From the NCBI RefSeq assembly GCF_001664485.1, contig NZ_CP013630.1:189001-253000 (forward strand): a stretch of 64,000 bases of DNA, read 5' to 3'. Shown here one piece after another: positions 39,028 through 48,315 of this stretch (position 1 is its first letter; each line of letters starts with the position of its first letter). The position numbers were made by a program, and so were the translations under genes. Source of the stretch: Rhizobium sp. N324. GTDB lineage: Bacteria > Pseudomonadota > Alphaproteobacteria > Rhizobiales > Rhizobiaceae. The notes under the pieces were generated by a model. It saw nothing but the letters and a program-made list of their open reading frames with translations, did not search any database and was not told the DNA's origin.

Positions 39028-40130
39028 TCGGCGGCTTCCTTCATGTCTTCGCCGGCGTTGCGGGCGGCTTCGAATTCGCGGCGCATGCGGCGGACGAGAT
39101 CGAGTTCGGCCTGGAAGTCCACATAATGCGGAAGTTTCAGGTGTTCGACGAAGCCGGTCGCCTGGACATTGTCGGAATGGGAGATGACGAATTCCTCGTC
39201 CTGGGCCGGCGCAGTGATATCCTCGCCGAGCTCTTCAGCCCGCAATGCGCGATCGACCAGCGACATCGCCATCGCCTTGCGCTCGCTCTGGCCGAAAACC
39301 AGGCCGTAGCCGCGGGTGAATTGCGGCGGCGCCTTGGCCGACCCCTTGAACTGGTTGACCATCTGGCATTCGGTGACCTGGATCGTGCCGAGCGAGACGG
39401 CAAAGCCGAGTTCCGGCACGTCGAATTCCACCTCGACCTCGCCGATGCGGATTTCGCCGGTGAAGGGGTGGTTACGGCCGTAGCCGCGCTGGGTGGAATA
39501 ACCGAGCGCCAGCAGGAATCCTTCGTCGCCGCGGGCGAGCGCCTGCAGGCGCAGATCGCGGGTCATAGGGAATTCCATCGGCTCGCGGGTCAGGTCGCCG
39601 ATCTGGTGATCTTCGGGCATGTCGCCGTCAGCCTCGATCAGGCCTTCCTCGCCGAGGATCTCGGAGACGCGCATGACGCGGCCGGCCTCGGCGGCGCGCT
39701 GGGCGGGCGCCTCGACCGCCTCGTCTGAAAGCAGGGAGGGATCGAGCAGACGGTGCGTATAGTCGAAGGTAGGCCCGAGAAGCTGGCCGCCCGGCAGATC
39801 CTTGTAGGTCGCCGAGATGCGTCGTTCGATCGTCATATCAGCCGTGTCGAGCGGCCTGGAATAGCCGAAACGCGGCAGCGTCGTGCGGTAGGCGCGCAGA
39901 AGGAAGATCGCCTCGATCATGTCGCCTCGCGACTGGCGCACCGCGAGGGCGGCGAGGGTGCGGTCGAAAAGCGAGGCTTCGGCCATTACCCGGTCGACGG
40001 CGAGGGCCAGCTGCGCCACGATCTGGTCGATGCCGATCGCCGGCAGCGAACGGTCGCCGCGGCGGCGGTCGGCCAGCAGGCGGTGGGCATTGGCGATGGC
40101 GGCCTCGCCACCTTTGACGGCAACATACAT
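39024..40130 (-). CDS. phnI: C-P lyase core protein PhnI
   Basis: A 368-residue subunit of the PhnGHIJ core that displaces adenine from ATP with phosphonate. The family N-terminus MYVAVKGGEAAIANAHRLL is intact, and the sequence contains LGYSTQRGYGRNHPFTGEIR and the C-terminal DNVQATGFVEHLKLPHYVDF. Length is normal. It follows phnH after 4 bases and is coupled to phnJ. Confidence 0.96.
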   Translation of the reverse strand: MYVAVKGGEAAIANAHRLLADRRRGDRSLPAIGIDQIVAQLALAVDRVMAEASLFDRTLAALAVRQSRGDMIEAIFLLRAYRTTLPRFGYSRPLDTADMTIERRISATYKDLPGGQLLGPTFDYTHRLLDPSLLSDEAVEAPAQRAAEAGRVMRVSEILGEEGLIEADGDMPEDHQIGDLTREPMEFPMTRDLRLQALARGDEGFLLALGYSTQRGYGRNHPFTGEIRIGEVEVEFDVPELGFAVSLGTIQVTECQMVNQFKGSAKAPPQFTRGYGLVFGQSERKAMAMSLVDRALRAEELGEDITAPAQDEEFVISHSDNVQATGFVEHLKLPHYVDFQAELDLVRRMRREFEAARNAGEDMKEAAE

Positions 40131-40134
40131 GAGC

Positions 40135-40743
40135 TCAGATCTCCGTTGCTGTGATCTTGGTGGTGCGCGGCAGGCAGAGAAAACGCCCGCCCGATGTCAG
40201 CACGATGTCGATGCCGCGCGGGAAGAGCGCGCGGTTCTCGGTCCAGAGCCGCAGGAAAGTCTCCGGCAGGCCGACAGGCGCAATTTCCGTCACACTCTGA
40301 ATACCGGGACCCATCAGCGCCAGCCTGCGCCCACCTTCGAGTTCGGAAAGTTCGATCACGAGCGTCGTCGAACGGTCGGGATATTCCTGCGTGCCTGAGG
40401 CGAAGAGGCTGAAGGGACAAAGCGCGGTGCCCGCTTCCGTGAAGGCGAAACGCGCCTCGGCCTTCTCCGTGGTCAGCGGCGCGCCGGTGTGGAAACCGAG
40501 CCACTCCGGCACGGCCGATTTCGCCAACCCCTGGGAAAGCCAGACCGGCGTGTCGTGGTCGCAAAGTGTAAGAGCGATCGCGCCCGCGGCAACGCCGAGC
40601 GGCAGAGGCGGCGCAGCCTCGGGCTGGACGGTCTGGATCGTGCCGGGGCGGGCCATGCCGTCCATCAGCATTTTGAAAACGCTCTGGGCGTGGAAGACCG
40701 GGTCGGCAAAACCGCCGGTGAGAGCTTCTGTCTTCAGGCCCAT
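40135..40743 (-). CDS. phnH: C-P lyase core protein PhnH
   Basis: A 202-residue structural subunit of the C-P lyase core with a PLP-transferase-like fold but no cofactor site. Typical are VFKMLMDGMARPGTIQTV near the start, LTLCDHDTPVWL, GTQEYPDRSTTLVIEL, and PRTTKITATEI at the end. Its ATG shares one base with the phnG stop (TGATG), so translation is coupled. Confidence 0.95.
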   Translation of the reverse strand: MGLKTEALTGGFADPVFHAQSVFKMLMDGMARPGTIQTVQPEAAPPLPLGVAAGAIALTLCDHDTPVWLSQGLAKSAVPEWLGFHTGAPLTTEKAEARFAFTEAGTALCPFSLFASGTQEYPDRSTTLVIELSELEGGRRLALMGPGIQSVTEIAPVGLPETFLRLWTENRALFPRGIDIVLTSGGRFLCLPRTTKITATEI

Positions 40744-41219
40744 CAGTTGTCTCCCCTGACCATGGTGAAGAAGTCGACGCGGGTCGCCGCCGTCTCCTCC
40801 GCCTTGCGGCGTTCGGCAGCGGCGATCCGCTCAGCGATCGGTAAAAGCAGCGCCCGTTCGACGAAATCCTTGGTCGCCTCCTCCTGCCAGAGTGCGTCGA
40901 AGATCGCCGCAAGCCGGGCCTTCTCACGGTCGGTGCCGAGCGCCTGGGCATGTCCGACAGAGCCGGAGTCGAGCCGGACCGTGGCCCGGGTCACCGTCAC
41001 TTCGCCGAGGTTGAAGGGGGCGCCGCCGCCGCCGATGCGGCCGCGCACCATCACCAACCCGGTCTGCGGCCCGCGCACCGGATGCGTTGCGGGCTTTTCC
41101 GGCAAGGCATCCCAGACTGCCTGGAGTTCGCTGCGTTCCGCGCGCGCCAGCAGATCGGCGGCGCGTTTGCGCCCGGATGCCGTCTGTGACGCAGCGTCTG
41201 TCCTGTCCGCCGATATCAT
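40743..41219 (-). CDS. phnG: C-P lyase core protein PhnG
   Basis: A 158-residue first gene of the C-P lyase operon. The family pattern RKRAADLLARAERSEL, GLVMVRGRIGGGGAPFNLGE, TVTRATVRL and GHAQALGTDREKA is clear. The ATG at 41219 has AGAGGAAG seven bases upstream; a GTG two codons earlier is the alternative. Control is by the Pho box and PhnF-type palindrome directly upstream. Confidence 0.94.
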   Translation of the reverse strand: MISADRTDAASQTASGRKRAADLLARAERSELQAVWDALPEKPATHPVRGPQTGLVMVRGRIGGGGAPFNLGEVTVTRATVRLDSGSVGHAQALGTDREKARLAAIFDALWQEEATKDFVERALLLPIAERIAAAERRKAEETAATRVDFFTMVRGDN

Positions 41220-41238
41220 CGCCACTTCCTCTTAAATA

Positions 41239-41252
41239 TCTATTGATATAGA
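41239..41252. promoter_or_regulatory. Palindrome TCTAT-N4-ATAGA, candidate PhnF operator
   Basis: TCTATTGATATAGA lies 20 bases upstream of phnG, between it and the divergent phnF. GTCTATA-type palindromes are the usual targets of HutC/PhnF-group GntR regulators. It would block the phnG promoter and might also act on phnF. Confidence 0.5.
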
Positions 41253-41289
41253 CAACCATACAAGCTATACCTACGCTTAAATCGATGTC

Positions 41290-41307
41290 GTGACAAGCGT
41301 GTGACAT
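41290..41307 (-). promoter_or_regulatory. Pho box for the phnG operon
   Basis: On the minus strand ATGTCAC-ACGC-TTGTCAC gives two 7-base half sites 11 bases apart, matching the PhoB pattern (C/T)TGTCA(T/C)-N4-repeat in the orientation of phnG, 71 bases before its start. Confidence 0.65.
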
Positions 41308-41329
41308 CGGGCACGGGAATGGGGGCGGA

Positions 41330-42067
41330 ATGGCGGGATTGAAGCAGGTGCAAAGGCAGACCGGCGTGGCGCTCTGGCGCCAGATTGCCGACCGGATTCG
41401 TGAGGCGATCGGCAATGGAGCCTATGACGAAACCGGAATGGTGCCGCCGGAAACGGTCCTGGCGCTGCAATTCGGCGTCAACCGGCACACGGTGCGCAGC
41501 GCCCTGGCGGCCTTGGCGCAGGAGGGGATCGTCCGCGCGGTACAAGGTCGCGGCACGCTGATCGAGCGCAAGGAGCGGCTGAATTTCCCGATCACCCGGC
41601 GCACCCGCTTCACGTCAGGCATCGGCGACCAGGCGCGCGAGATGCGCAGCCTACTGCTCGATGAGGTGCAGGAGGAAGCAGGCGCCGAGGTCGCCCGCTG
41701 GCTGGGTCTGAAGCAGGGAGAGCAGGTGATCCGGCTGGAAACATTGCGTCAGGCGGACAAGCGGCCGGTGTCAAAAGCGACGAGCTGGTTTCCCGCCCAG
41801 CGCTTCGCCGGGATTGGTGAAGCCTATCGCAAGCACGAGTCGATCACCAAGGCCTTTGCCGATCTTGGCCTGCCGGACTATGTCCGTGCGACGACCGAAG
41901 TGACGGCCGCCCATGCGAATACGGCCGATCTGGCCGATCTGGAACTGACGCCCGGCGCGATCCTGCTGATCGCCAAGGCGATGAACACCGATCTTGACGG
42001 TGTGCCGGTGCAATATTCGATCAGCCGCTTTGCGGCCGACCGAGTGCAGTTCACGATTGAGAACTGA
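41330..42067 (+). CDS. phnF: GntR/HutC-family regulator PhnF
   Basis: A 245-residue regulator. The N-terminal winged helix covers 8-75 (ALWRQIADRIREAI, NRHTVRSALAALAQEGIV, QGRGTLIE), and a UTRA/chorismate-lyase-like ligand domain follows (about 95-240), ending PVQYSISRFAADRVQFTIEN. It is divergent from phnG across about 110 bases that hold the Pho box and the palindrome. It probably represses the C-P lyase genes and senses a phosphonate or a pathway intermediate. Confidence 0.92.
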   Translation: MAGLKQVQRQTGVALWRQIADRIREAIGNGAYDETGMVPPETVLALQFGVNRHTVRSALAALAQEGIVRAVQGRGTLIERKERLNFPITRRTRFTSGIGDQAREMRSLLLDEVQEEAGAEVARWLGLKQGEQVIRLETLRQADKRPVSKATSWFPAQRFAGIGEAYRKHESITKAFADLGLPDYVRATTEVTAAHANTADLADLELTPGAILLIAKAMNTDLDGVPVQYSISRFAADRVQFTIEN

Positions 42068-42072
42068 GGGCA

Positions 42073-42098
42073 GCCTTCCCTGTCGGAACAGGGAAGGC
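42073..42098. terminator. Hairpin between convergent phnF and gpmA
   Basis: GCCTTCCCTGT-CGGA-ACAGGGAAGGC is an 11-bp perfect stem with a 4-nt loop right after the phnF stop. T tracts are short on both sides, so it may act as a weak bidirectional terminator or mRNA end protector. Confidence 0.6.
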
Positions 42099-42107
42099 AA
42101 ATTGCAT

Positions 42108-42743
42108 TCAATGCGCGCCGGACATGTCGCCGAGGACTTCCTTCGACGCCACGGTCGAATCCGCCTTCAGCGTGTAGACCATCGGAACGCCGGTCGCGAG
42201 ATTGAGGGCCAGCACGCCTTCCTTGGTCAGCTTGTCGAGCACCATGACCAGCGAGCGCAGCGAATTGCCGTGTGCGGCGACCAGCACTTTCTCGCCCCGA
42301 AGCACGCGCGGCAGGATTTCGGTGAGATAATAGGGCCAGACGCGGGCGCCGGTGTCGCGCAGGCTTTCGCCGCCGGGCGGCGGCACGTCGTAGGAACGGC
42401 GCCAGATGTGCACCTGTTCCTCACCCCATTTGGCGCGGGCATCGTCCTTGTTGAGGCCGGAGAGGTCGCCGTAATCGCGCTCGTTCAACGCCTGGTCGCG
42501 GATCGTCGGGAGATCGGGCTGACCGACCTTGTCGAGGATGAGCTTCAGCGTGTGCTGCGCGCGCACCAGCACCGAGGTATAGGCGACGTCGAATTTGATG
42601 CCGTATTCGGCAAGTGCGGCGCCGCCGGCATTGGCTTCCTCGATGCCGAGCGCCGTCAGATCGGGATCCTTCCAGCCGGTGAAGAGATTCTTCAGGTTCC
42701 AGTCACTCTGGCCGTGGCGAACGAGGACGAGGGTTCCGCTCAT
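42108..42743 (-). CDS. gpmA: 2,3-bisphosphoglycerate-dependent phosphoglycerate mutase
   Basis: A 211-residue glycolytic enzyme interconverting 3- and 2-phosphoglycerate. The phospho-His is in [12 protein letters not shown] (His-10), the second part of the site in [18 protein letters not shown], and the second catalytic His in [14 protein letters not shown]. It is shorter than E. coli GpmA (about 250) but normal for alphaproteobacteria. It follows dapB on the same strand with a 21-base gap. Confidence 0.95.
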   Translation of the reverse strand: MSGTLVLVRHGQSDWNLKNLFTGWKDPDLTALGIEEANAGGAALAEYGIKFDVAYTSVLVRAQHTLKLILDKVGQPDLPTIRDQALNERDYGDLSGLNKDDARAKWGEEQVHIWRRSYDVPPPGGESLRDTGARVWPYYLTEILPRVLRGEKVLVAAHGNSLRSLVMVLDKLTKEGVLALNLATGVPMVYTLKADSTVASKEVLGDMSGAH

Positions 42744-42764
42744 GAATATGCCTCCGATATGTCG

Positions 42765-43589
42765 TTATTGGGAAGAAAGCCCGAGCACGTCGAGCATGGA
42801 ATAGAGACCCGGCTTCTTGTCGCGCGCCCAGAGTGCGGCCTTGATGGCGCCGCGCGCAAAGATCGAGCGGTCGGCAGCGCTGTGCGACAGGGTGACGATC
42901 TCGCCTTCGCCGGCGAAAAGCACGGAATGCTCGCCGATGACGGAGCCGCCGCGCAGGGTCGCAAAGCCGATCGTTCCGGCTTGCCGGGCGCCCGTATGAC
43001 CGTCACGTATGCGAACCGATTTGGCGGCGAGATCGATATTGCGCCCCTTGGCCGCGGCCTCGCCGAGCAGAAGGGCGGTGCCGGACGGCGCATCCACCTT
43101 ATGCTTATGGTGCATTTCCAGGATTTCGATGTCCCAATCAGCAGGCTCGAGCGCCCGGGCGGCCTGCTCGGCGAGCACGCTGAGCAGATTGACGCCGAGG
43201 CTCATATTGCCTGACTTGACGATACGGGCATGGCGAGCTGCCGCCTCGATCCTGGCATTGTCGTCGTCCGAGCAGCCGGTGGTGCCGACGACATGGACGA
43301 TGCGGGCCTGCGCGGCGAGCCCTGAAAATTCCACTGTCGCCGCCGGCGAGGTGAAGTCGAGCACACCCTCGGCGTCGAGGAAGGCCTGGAGCGGATCGTC
43401 GCCGATGATCACGCCCGTCGGGCCGAGACCGGCGATCTCGCCGGCATCCTTGCCGATAAAGGGCGAATCGCTGCGTTCGACCGCGGCATGCAGTGTGGCG
43501 CCCTCGATCGAATGGATGAGCCGGATCAGCGTCTGCCCCATGCGCCCGGCTGCGCCAACCACCACCAGTTTCATCGCAGCATCGCTCAT
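42765..43589 (-). CDS. dapB: 4-hydroxy-tetrahydrodipicolinate reductase
   Basis: A 274-residue lysine/diaminopimelate pathway enzyme. The NAD(P) motif is [14 protein letters not shown] (9-22), followed by [13 protein letters not shown] and the catalytic [19 protein letters not shown], with the active-site His and Lys. The start at 43589 ([10 protein letters not shown]) has a GGTGAGA site; MKLVV at 43574 is possible. It precedes gpmA. Confidence 0.95.
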   Translation of the reverse strand: MSDAAMKLVVVGAAGRMGQTLIRLIHSIEGATLHAAVERSDSPFIGKDAGEIAGLGPTGVIIGDDPLQAFLDAEGVLDFTSPAATVEFSGLAAQARIVHVVGTTGCSDDDNARIEAAARHARIVKSGNMSLGVNLLSVLAEQAARALEPADWDIEILEMHHKHKVDAPSGTALLLGEAAAKGRNIDLAAKSVRIRDGHTGARQAGTIGFATLRGGSVIGEHSVLFAGEGEIVTLSHSAADRSIFARGAIKAALWARDKKPGLYSMLDVLGLSSQ

Positions 43590-43604
43590 GTCAGTCTCAC
43601 CAGG

Positions 43605-45392
43605 TCAGTTTGAATCGGAAGCCGAAGGCCGCTGCAGATTGTTGAGGCGAGCGTAAAGACCGTCGCTGACCTTCGCAAGCGTCTCGTGATTGCCTTCCTC
43701 GACGACGCGGCCCTGCTGCATGACGACGATCTTGTCGGCGCGCACCACGGTCGAAAGCCGGTGGGCGATGACGACGACGGTGCGTCCGGTCATTGCCTCG
43801 TCGAGCGCCTTCTGCACGGCCGCTTCGGATTCGGTGTCCAGCGCCGAGGTCGCCTCGTCGAGCAGCAGGATCGGCGCATTGCGCACCAGCGCGCGCGCAA
43901 TCGACAGCCGCTGACGCTGGCCGCCCGAAAGCGTCACGCCGTTTTCGCCGACCGGCGTGTCGTAACCCTGCGGCTGTGCCGAGATGAAGTCATGTGCATA
44001 GGCAAGCCGGGCTGCCGCTTCCACCTCGGCATCGGTCGCTTCCGGCCGGCCATAGCGGATATTGTCGCGGATCGTGCCCTCGAACAGGTAAGGCTGTTGC
44101 GAGACATAGGCGAGCTGATGGCGCAGCGACTTCTTGGTGATGTGGGCGATGTCCTGTCCGTCGATCAGGATCTCGCCCTCGCGCGGATCGTAAAAGCGCG
44201 GAATGAGGTTGATGACCGTGGATTTGCCGGCACCCGAAGGGCCGACCAACGCCGTGGTCGCGCCGCCCTCGGCGATGAAACTCACACCGCTCAGCACGCT
44301 CTCATTGCCGTAGCCGAAGGAAACGTTGCGGAATTCGATCCGCGCTTGCGTCACGGTCAGCGGCTTTGCATCCGGCAGGTCGCGCTGGCGCGGCTCCATG
44401 TCGAGCAGTTCGTAGATCATCCGCGCGTTGACGACGGCCCGCTCCATCTGCACCTGCAGACGGGCAAGCCGGCGGGCCGGATCATAGGCAAGCAGCAGCG
44501 CCGTGACGAAGGAGAAGAAGGCGCCCGGCGGCACATTGTAATAGATCGAGCGGTAGGCGGCATAGGCGAGTACGCTGGCGACGGCAAAGCCCGCGAAACT
44601 CTCGGTCAGCGGCGAGGTGCGCTCGGAAAGCCGGGCAATCCGGTTCGCCCTGTTTTCGGCGCCCTTGATGAGCTTGGTGACCTTGCGTTCCAGCTCGTCT
44701 TCCATCGTGAAGGCTTTGACGATGGCGATGCCCTGGATCGTCTCCTGCATGGCGCCGAGAACGTGGCTGTTCAAATGCACCGCCTCGCGCGTTGCCGAGC
44801 GCAGCCGCTTGGAAACATAGCGCAGCGCATAAAGCAGCGGCGGCGCCATGATGAACACCGCAAGGCTGAGCAATGGATCCTGGAGGATCATTACTGCCAG
44901 CAGCGAAACGAAGGTCAAAAGGTCGCGCACCGACGAGGTGATCGTCAGGTTGAGCACGTCGCGGATGCCGCTGACGTTCTGGCTGACCTGCGCGGCGATA
45001 TGAGCGGAGCGGGCCTCGCTGAAGAAGCCGACCGAAAGCGTCATCAGATGCGAATAGAGCCGGCGCTGGTAGCGCGCGACGATATCGTTGCCCACCTTGG
45101 ACAGCGCCACGGCCTGGCCGTAGCTTGCAAACCCGCGCAGCACGAAGGCGATGAAGATCGAAAGACAGATGATCCAGACGACGTCGGCGCGCCGGTTGGC
45201 GAAGGCCTCGTCGATAATCGCCCGCATGATCCAGGCGGTAAAGGCCGTCGAAAGCGCCACCACGATCAGGCAGGCAATCGCAAAGACATAGCCCCAGAGA
45301 TGGTCGCGGCCGTTTTCAGCGATGATACGCTTCAGGATGCCGGTTACGGTATCACTGCTGACGCTCTGCGTTCTGCTTTCCGCCGCTTCCAA
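43605..45392 (-). CDS. ABC exporter, fused permease and ATPase (MsbA/multidrug type)
   Basis: A 595-residue half transporter that would work as a homodimer. The type I exporter membrane domain covers about 30-330 with six helices (YVFAIACLIVVALSTAFTAW; FVLRGFASYGQ). The nucleotide domain has GPSGAGKST (about 387), Q-loop [26 protein letters not shown] and LLLDEATSALDTES. Lipid or drug substrate is unknown. A TTG at 45392 is the apparent start, as no ATG is in frame; AGGAAA lies upstream. Confidence 0.9.
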   Translation of the reverse strand: MEAAESRTQSVSSDTVTGILKRIIAENGRDHLWGYVFAIACLIVVALSTAFTAWIMRAIIDEAFANRRADVVWIICLSIFIAFVLRGFASYGQAVALSKVGNDIVARYQRRLYSHLMTLSVGFFSEARSAHIAAQVSQNVSGIRDVLNLTITSSVRDLLTFVSLLAVMILQDPLLSLAVFIMAPPLLYALRYVSKRLRSATREAVHLNSHVLGAMQETIQGIAIVKAFTMEDELERKVTKLIKGAENRANRIARLSERTSPLTESFAGFAVASVLAYAAYRSIYYNVPPGAFFSFVTALLLAYDPARRLARLQVQMERAVVNARMIYELLDMEPRQRDLPDAKPLTVTQARIEFRNVSFGYGNESVLSGVSFIAEGGATTALVGPSGAGKSTVINLIPRFYDPREGEILIDGQDIAHITKKSLRHQLAYVSQQPYLFEGTIRDNIRYGRPEATDAEVEAAARLAYAHDFISAQPQGYDTPVGENGVTLSGGQRQRLSIARALVRNAPILLLDEATSALDTESEAAVQKALDEAMTGRTVVVIAHRLSTVVRADKIVVMQQGRVVEEGNHETLAKVSDGLYARLNNLQRPSASDSN

Positions 45393-45493
45393 AAATCGGG
45401 TTTCCTGTCTCGCACCGAACGCGGCGCAGGGGGCGACGCGTACTTTTGCCGGCTCTATAAAGAGTTGGGATTGGTTTGGCTAGAGCGCCGGGC

Positions 45494-46519
45494 TCAGCGT
45501 CGCCAGCGGCGGCCTTCCGTCGAGACGCCGAAATTCGCCGGCATGCGCGCATAGGAAGAAAGCCCGGCAAGCGCTGCCAGCGGATGTGTCACCACATAGG
45601 TCGGGATGGTGCGAAGCAGCGCCGAATGTGGCGCCTTGTCCTCGAAGGCCAACCGGAATTCCGGTCTCTTCAGCGCCGGGAGGATCTTCTGCGAAATGCC
45701 GCCTGAGAGATAAACGCCGCCGCGCGCCATGAACACCATCGCCATGTCGCCCGCCACCCGGCCGAGATAGGTGGCAAACAGCGACACGGTCTCGATCGCC
45801 GCCTTGTCGCTGCCGGCAAGCGCGTGCGAGGTGATGTCGGCCGGATCCTTCATCGTCGGCTGGATGCCGTCGACGATACAGATGGCATGGTAGAGATTGA
45901 CGAGGCCGCGCCCGCAGAGGATCTGCTCGGCCGAGACGCGGCCTTCGATCGTCTCGATGTGGGGGAAGAGTTGATAGTCGCGCTTGCTGCGCGGTCCGAG
46001 ATCGATATGGCCGCCTTCGCCGGGAACCGGGATCCAGCTGTGCTGGGCATGCACCAGCCCGCCGACACCGAGACCGGTGCCCGGCCCGAGCACGACGCGG
46101 GACGCGATCATATCGCCGGTGGCGTCGCCGACGCGTTCGCGGTTCTCATCCGAAAGCGCGGCGACGGCGAGCGCCTGCGCCTCGAAATCGTTGACGACGA
46201 GCACGTCCTCCATGCCGAGGCCTTCGATCATCGTCTTCGGCCGCACCACCCAGTCGCAATTGGTCAACGGGATCTCGTCGTCGTTGATCGGGCCGGCGAC
46301 GGCAAGGATCGCCGAGCGCGGCTGCACGGCTGTCTTGTCGAGTACGCCTTGCTGGATCGCTTCGTCGATCGTGGCGAAATCCGCCGTGCGCACGTTCGGA
46401 AATTGCTTCGGCTCGGCATAGGCGTCGGTCAGGATGGAGAAGCGGGCATTGGTGCCGCCGATATCGCCGATCAGGATCGGGAAGGGCAGCGGAGCGGTGC
46501 TGTGGTTCGGTTTTGGCAT
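45494..46519 (-). CDS. glk: Glucokinase
   Basis: A 341-residue ATP-dependent glucose kinase of the bacterial Glk family. Seen are [16 protein letters not shown] (15-30) for phosphate binding, [13 protein letters not shown] and [14 protein letters not shown] (catalytic Asp), [12 protein letters not shown], and [15 protein letters not shown] for glucose contact. It starts upstream of mgsA on the same strand only 18 bases away, so glk and mgsA are likely transcribed together from the mgsA side. Confidence 0.95.
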   Translation of the reverse strand: MPKPNHSTAPLPFPILIGDIGGTNARFSILTDAYAEPKQFPNVRTADFATIDEAIQQGVLDKTAVQPRSAILAVAGPINDDEIPLTNCDWVVRPKTMIEGLGMEDVLVVNDFEAQALAVAALSDENRERVGDATGDMIASRVVLGPGTGLGVGGLVHAQHSWIPVPGEGGHIDLGPRSKRDYQLFPHIETIEGRVSAEQILCGRGLVNLYHAICIVDGIQPTMKDPADITSHALAGSDKAAIETVSLFATYLGRVAGDMAMVFMARGGVYLSGGISQKILPALKRPEFRLAFEDKAPHSALLRTIPTYVVTHPLAALAGLSSYARMPANFGVSTEGRRWRR

Positions 46520-46536
46520 GGCCGGTTCCGTGCTGA

Positions 46537-46917
46537 TCAGGCTTCGAGTGTGGGAAGAAGTTTTATAGCGGTCGCGTGGTTGAGCGCCATCGGAATATCG
46601 TAAACGATGGCGAGCCGCATCAGCGCCTTGACGTCGACATCGTGCGGCATTGGCGTCAACGGGTCGACAAAGAAGATCAGGGCATCGACCTCGCCGGTCG
46701 AAATCAGCGCGCCGATCTGCTGGTCGCCGCCGAGCGGTCCGCTTTTCAATCTGGTGACGTCGAGATCCGGAGCGGCATCGAGCACCCGCCCACCGGTCGT
46801 ACCGGTGGCGACGATCTTCCAGCCGGAGAGAATATCCCTGTTGGCGCGGGCGAAATCCGCCATATCGTCTTTCTTCTGGTCATGTGCAATCAAAGCAAGG
46901 CATTTGCCGCCGGCCAT
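46537..46917 (-). CDS. mgsA: Methylglyoxal synthase
   Basis: A 126-residue enzyme that turns dihydroxyacetone phosphate into methylglyoxal and phosphate when phosphate is short. The family motif [14 protein letters not shown] (catalytic Asp) is intact, along with [24 protein letters not shown] and [15 protein letters not shown]. Length is slightly below the E. coli protein (152). It precedes glk in the same direction. Confidence 0.95.
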   Translation of the reverse strand: MAGGKCLALIAHDQKKDDMADFARANRDILSGWKIVATGTTGGRVLDAAPDLDVTRLKSGPLGGDQQIGALISTGEVDALIFFVDPLTPMPHDVDVKALMRLAIVYDIPMALNHATAIKLLPTLEA

Positions 46918-47026
46918 GAACCCAATCTCCGCCCAAGCAATTCAATCGATTTGACCGCTTCTATACCAAGAATTTGCGATTTGAAAGACAGCGCCTCTTC
47001 GGCCCGCCCCAGCCCCTCGGGCACCC

Positions 47027-48103
47027 TCATTGGATCGCCGGCTTGTCGTTCGGAACCGGGCCGACATCCGGCAATTCTTCTTCCTCATCGGCGGCCGGCT
47101 CCGCTGCCGGAGCGGCGGTGAGCGCGCTTGCGGCGGAAGGTCCGCCATAAGTGGCGGCCTGCATAGAGGTGACGGAAGCGGCGTCGAGCACGGCGGCACA
47201 GGCCTTCGGCAGGTCGGAAACCATCATTTCGCGCGGCGGCTTCGGCGGCTTGGCGCCGGGCTTGGGCGGCTTCGGCGCGGCCCAGGGGGCCGGCGTGAAC
47301 CAATAGGCGAGCGACTTGTCGCAGCCATCGCCGGGGGCAACAGGCGCCTGCGGCGTGCATCCCGCAGCACCCGGCGGGCACTTTATGCGGATGTGGAAAT
47401 GCGAGTCGTGGCCGTATATCGGCCGAAGCTTGCCGAGGTTGGTGCGGTCGCCCGTCCAGGTGTCGCACATCTTCTTCTTGATCGCCGGGTTGACGAAGAT
47501 GCGCTCCACCTCGGGATAGTTCGCCGCCAGCATCAGTAGCCGCGCCCGCGATTGCGTCCAAACCTTGGGGTCGACGGTCAGGAACTTATCCTTTTGCAGC
47601 ATCGTGGTGAACGGCAGGTCCTCACGCTCCTTGGCCGTCATGTGGCGTGCCGGCATCGGTGTGAACCAGATATCGGCATCGAGGCCGATCTGGTGCGAGG
47701 AATGGCCGTTGAGCATCGGCCCGCCGCGCGGTTGCGCAATGTCGCCGACGAGGATGCCCGGCCAGCCTGCATATTTGACCCCGTCCTGCGAAAACCGTTC
47801 CAGAAGCGCGATCATCGCCGGGTTGCCCCAGCGGCGGTTGCGCGAAAGCCGCATCGCCTGCCAGGTCGGCCCGTCTGTGGGAAGCGCCACCGCACCCGTC
47901 ATGCAGCCCTTGGCGTAAAAGCCGATCGGCTGCGCCGAGCCCTGCGTCGGCAGGCTGACTGCGCCGAACTGCCCCTTGGCACTGCCAGGGCTCGGCGTCC
48001 TCTGCTCAGCCCCGACATCGCCGGCGGCAAGGCTTGCGCCGATTGCGCCGGCAAGCGCCAGTTTGCCGAATGTCCTGAAAGCCTGAGCGAAGCCGAAAGC
48101 CAT
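47027..48103 (-). CDS. mepA: Penicillin-insensitive murein endopeptidase
   Basis: A 358-residue periplasmic M74 zinc peptidase that cuts D-Ala-mDAP crosslinks. A signal peptide covers about 1-28 (LALAGAIGASLAAGDVGA). The zinc site is formed by NGHSSHQIGLDADIWF and GHDSHFHIRIKCP. Four or more Cys (including CPPGAAGC) could make disulfides. After residue 285 a Pro/Ala/Glu-rich tail extends the protein beyond E. coli MepA (274). Transcription is away from yejA. Confidence 0.92.
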   Translation of the reverse strand: MAFGFAQAFRTFGKLALAGAIGASLAAGDVGAEQRTPSPGSAKGQFGAVSLPTQGSAQPIGFYAKGCMTGAVALPTDGPTWQAMRLSRNRRWGNPAMIALLERFSQDGVKYAGWPGILVGDIAQPRGGPMLNGHSSHQIGLDADIWFTPMPARHMTAKEREDLPFTTMLQKDKFLTVDPKVWTQSRARLLMLAANYPEVERIFVNPAIKKKMCDTWTGDRTNLGKLRPIYGHDSHFHIRIKCPPGAAGCTPQAPVAPGDGCDKSLAYWFTPAPWAAPKPPKPGAKPPKPPREMMVSDLPKACAAVLDAASVTSMQAATYGGPSAASALTAAPAAEPAADEEEELPDVGPVPNDKPAIQ

Positions 48104-48315
48104 GCTGTTTCCTTGAGAAGTGATTTGCGTTTGAATCTATCGTGAAAAGTGATTTTGGTGAATCGATGTTTTGGCGGGCGGGGATGGAAGGAGTGCGAGA
48201 GGGATGATGCCAATGGCTCAAATTTTCGCGAGTCCGGCAAAAACCAAACTCTTACCTGTTTTTCGCCTGTATTTTTCGTATTGTCGAACCCACCAATAAT
48301 GAGGGGAAAGTGTGA

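Noticed and set aside
42073..42098. Possible attachment site or mobile-element end after phnF
   Set aside because: It is a simple 11-bp hairpin at a convergent gene end, with no integrase, target duplication or tRNA nearby.
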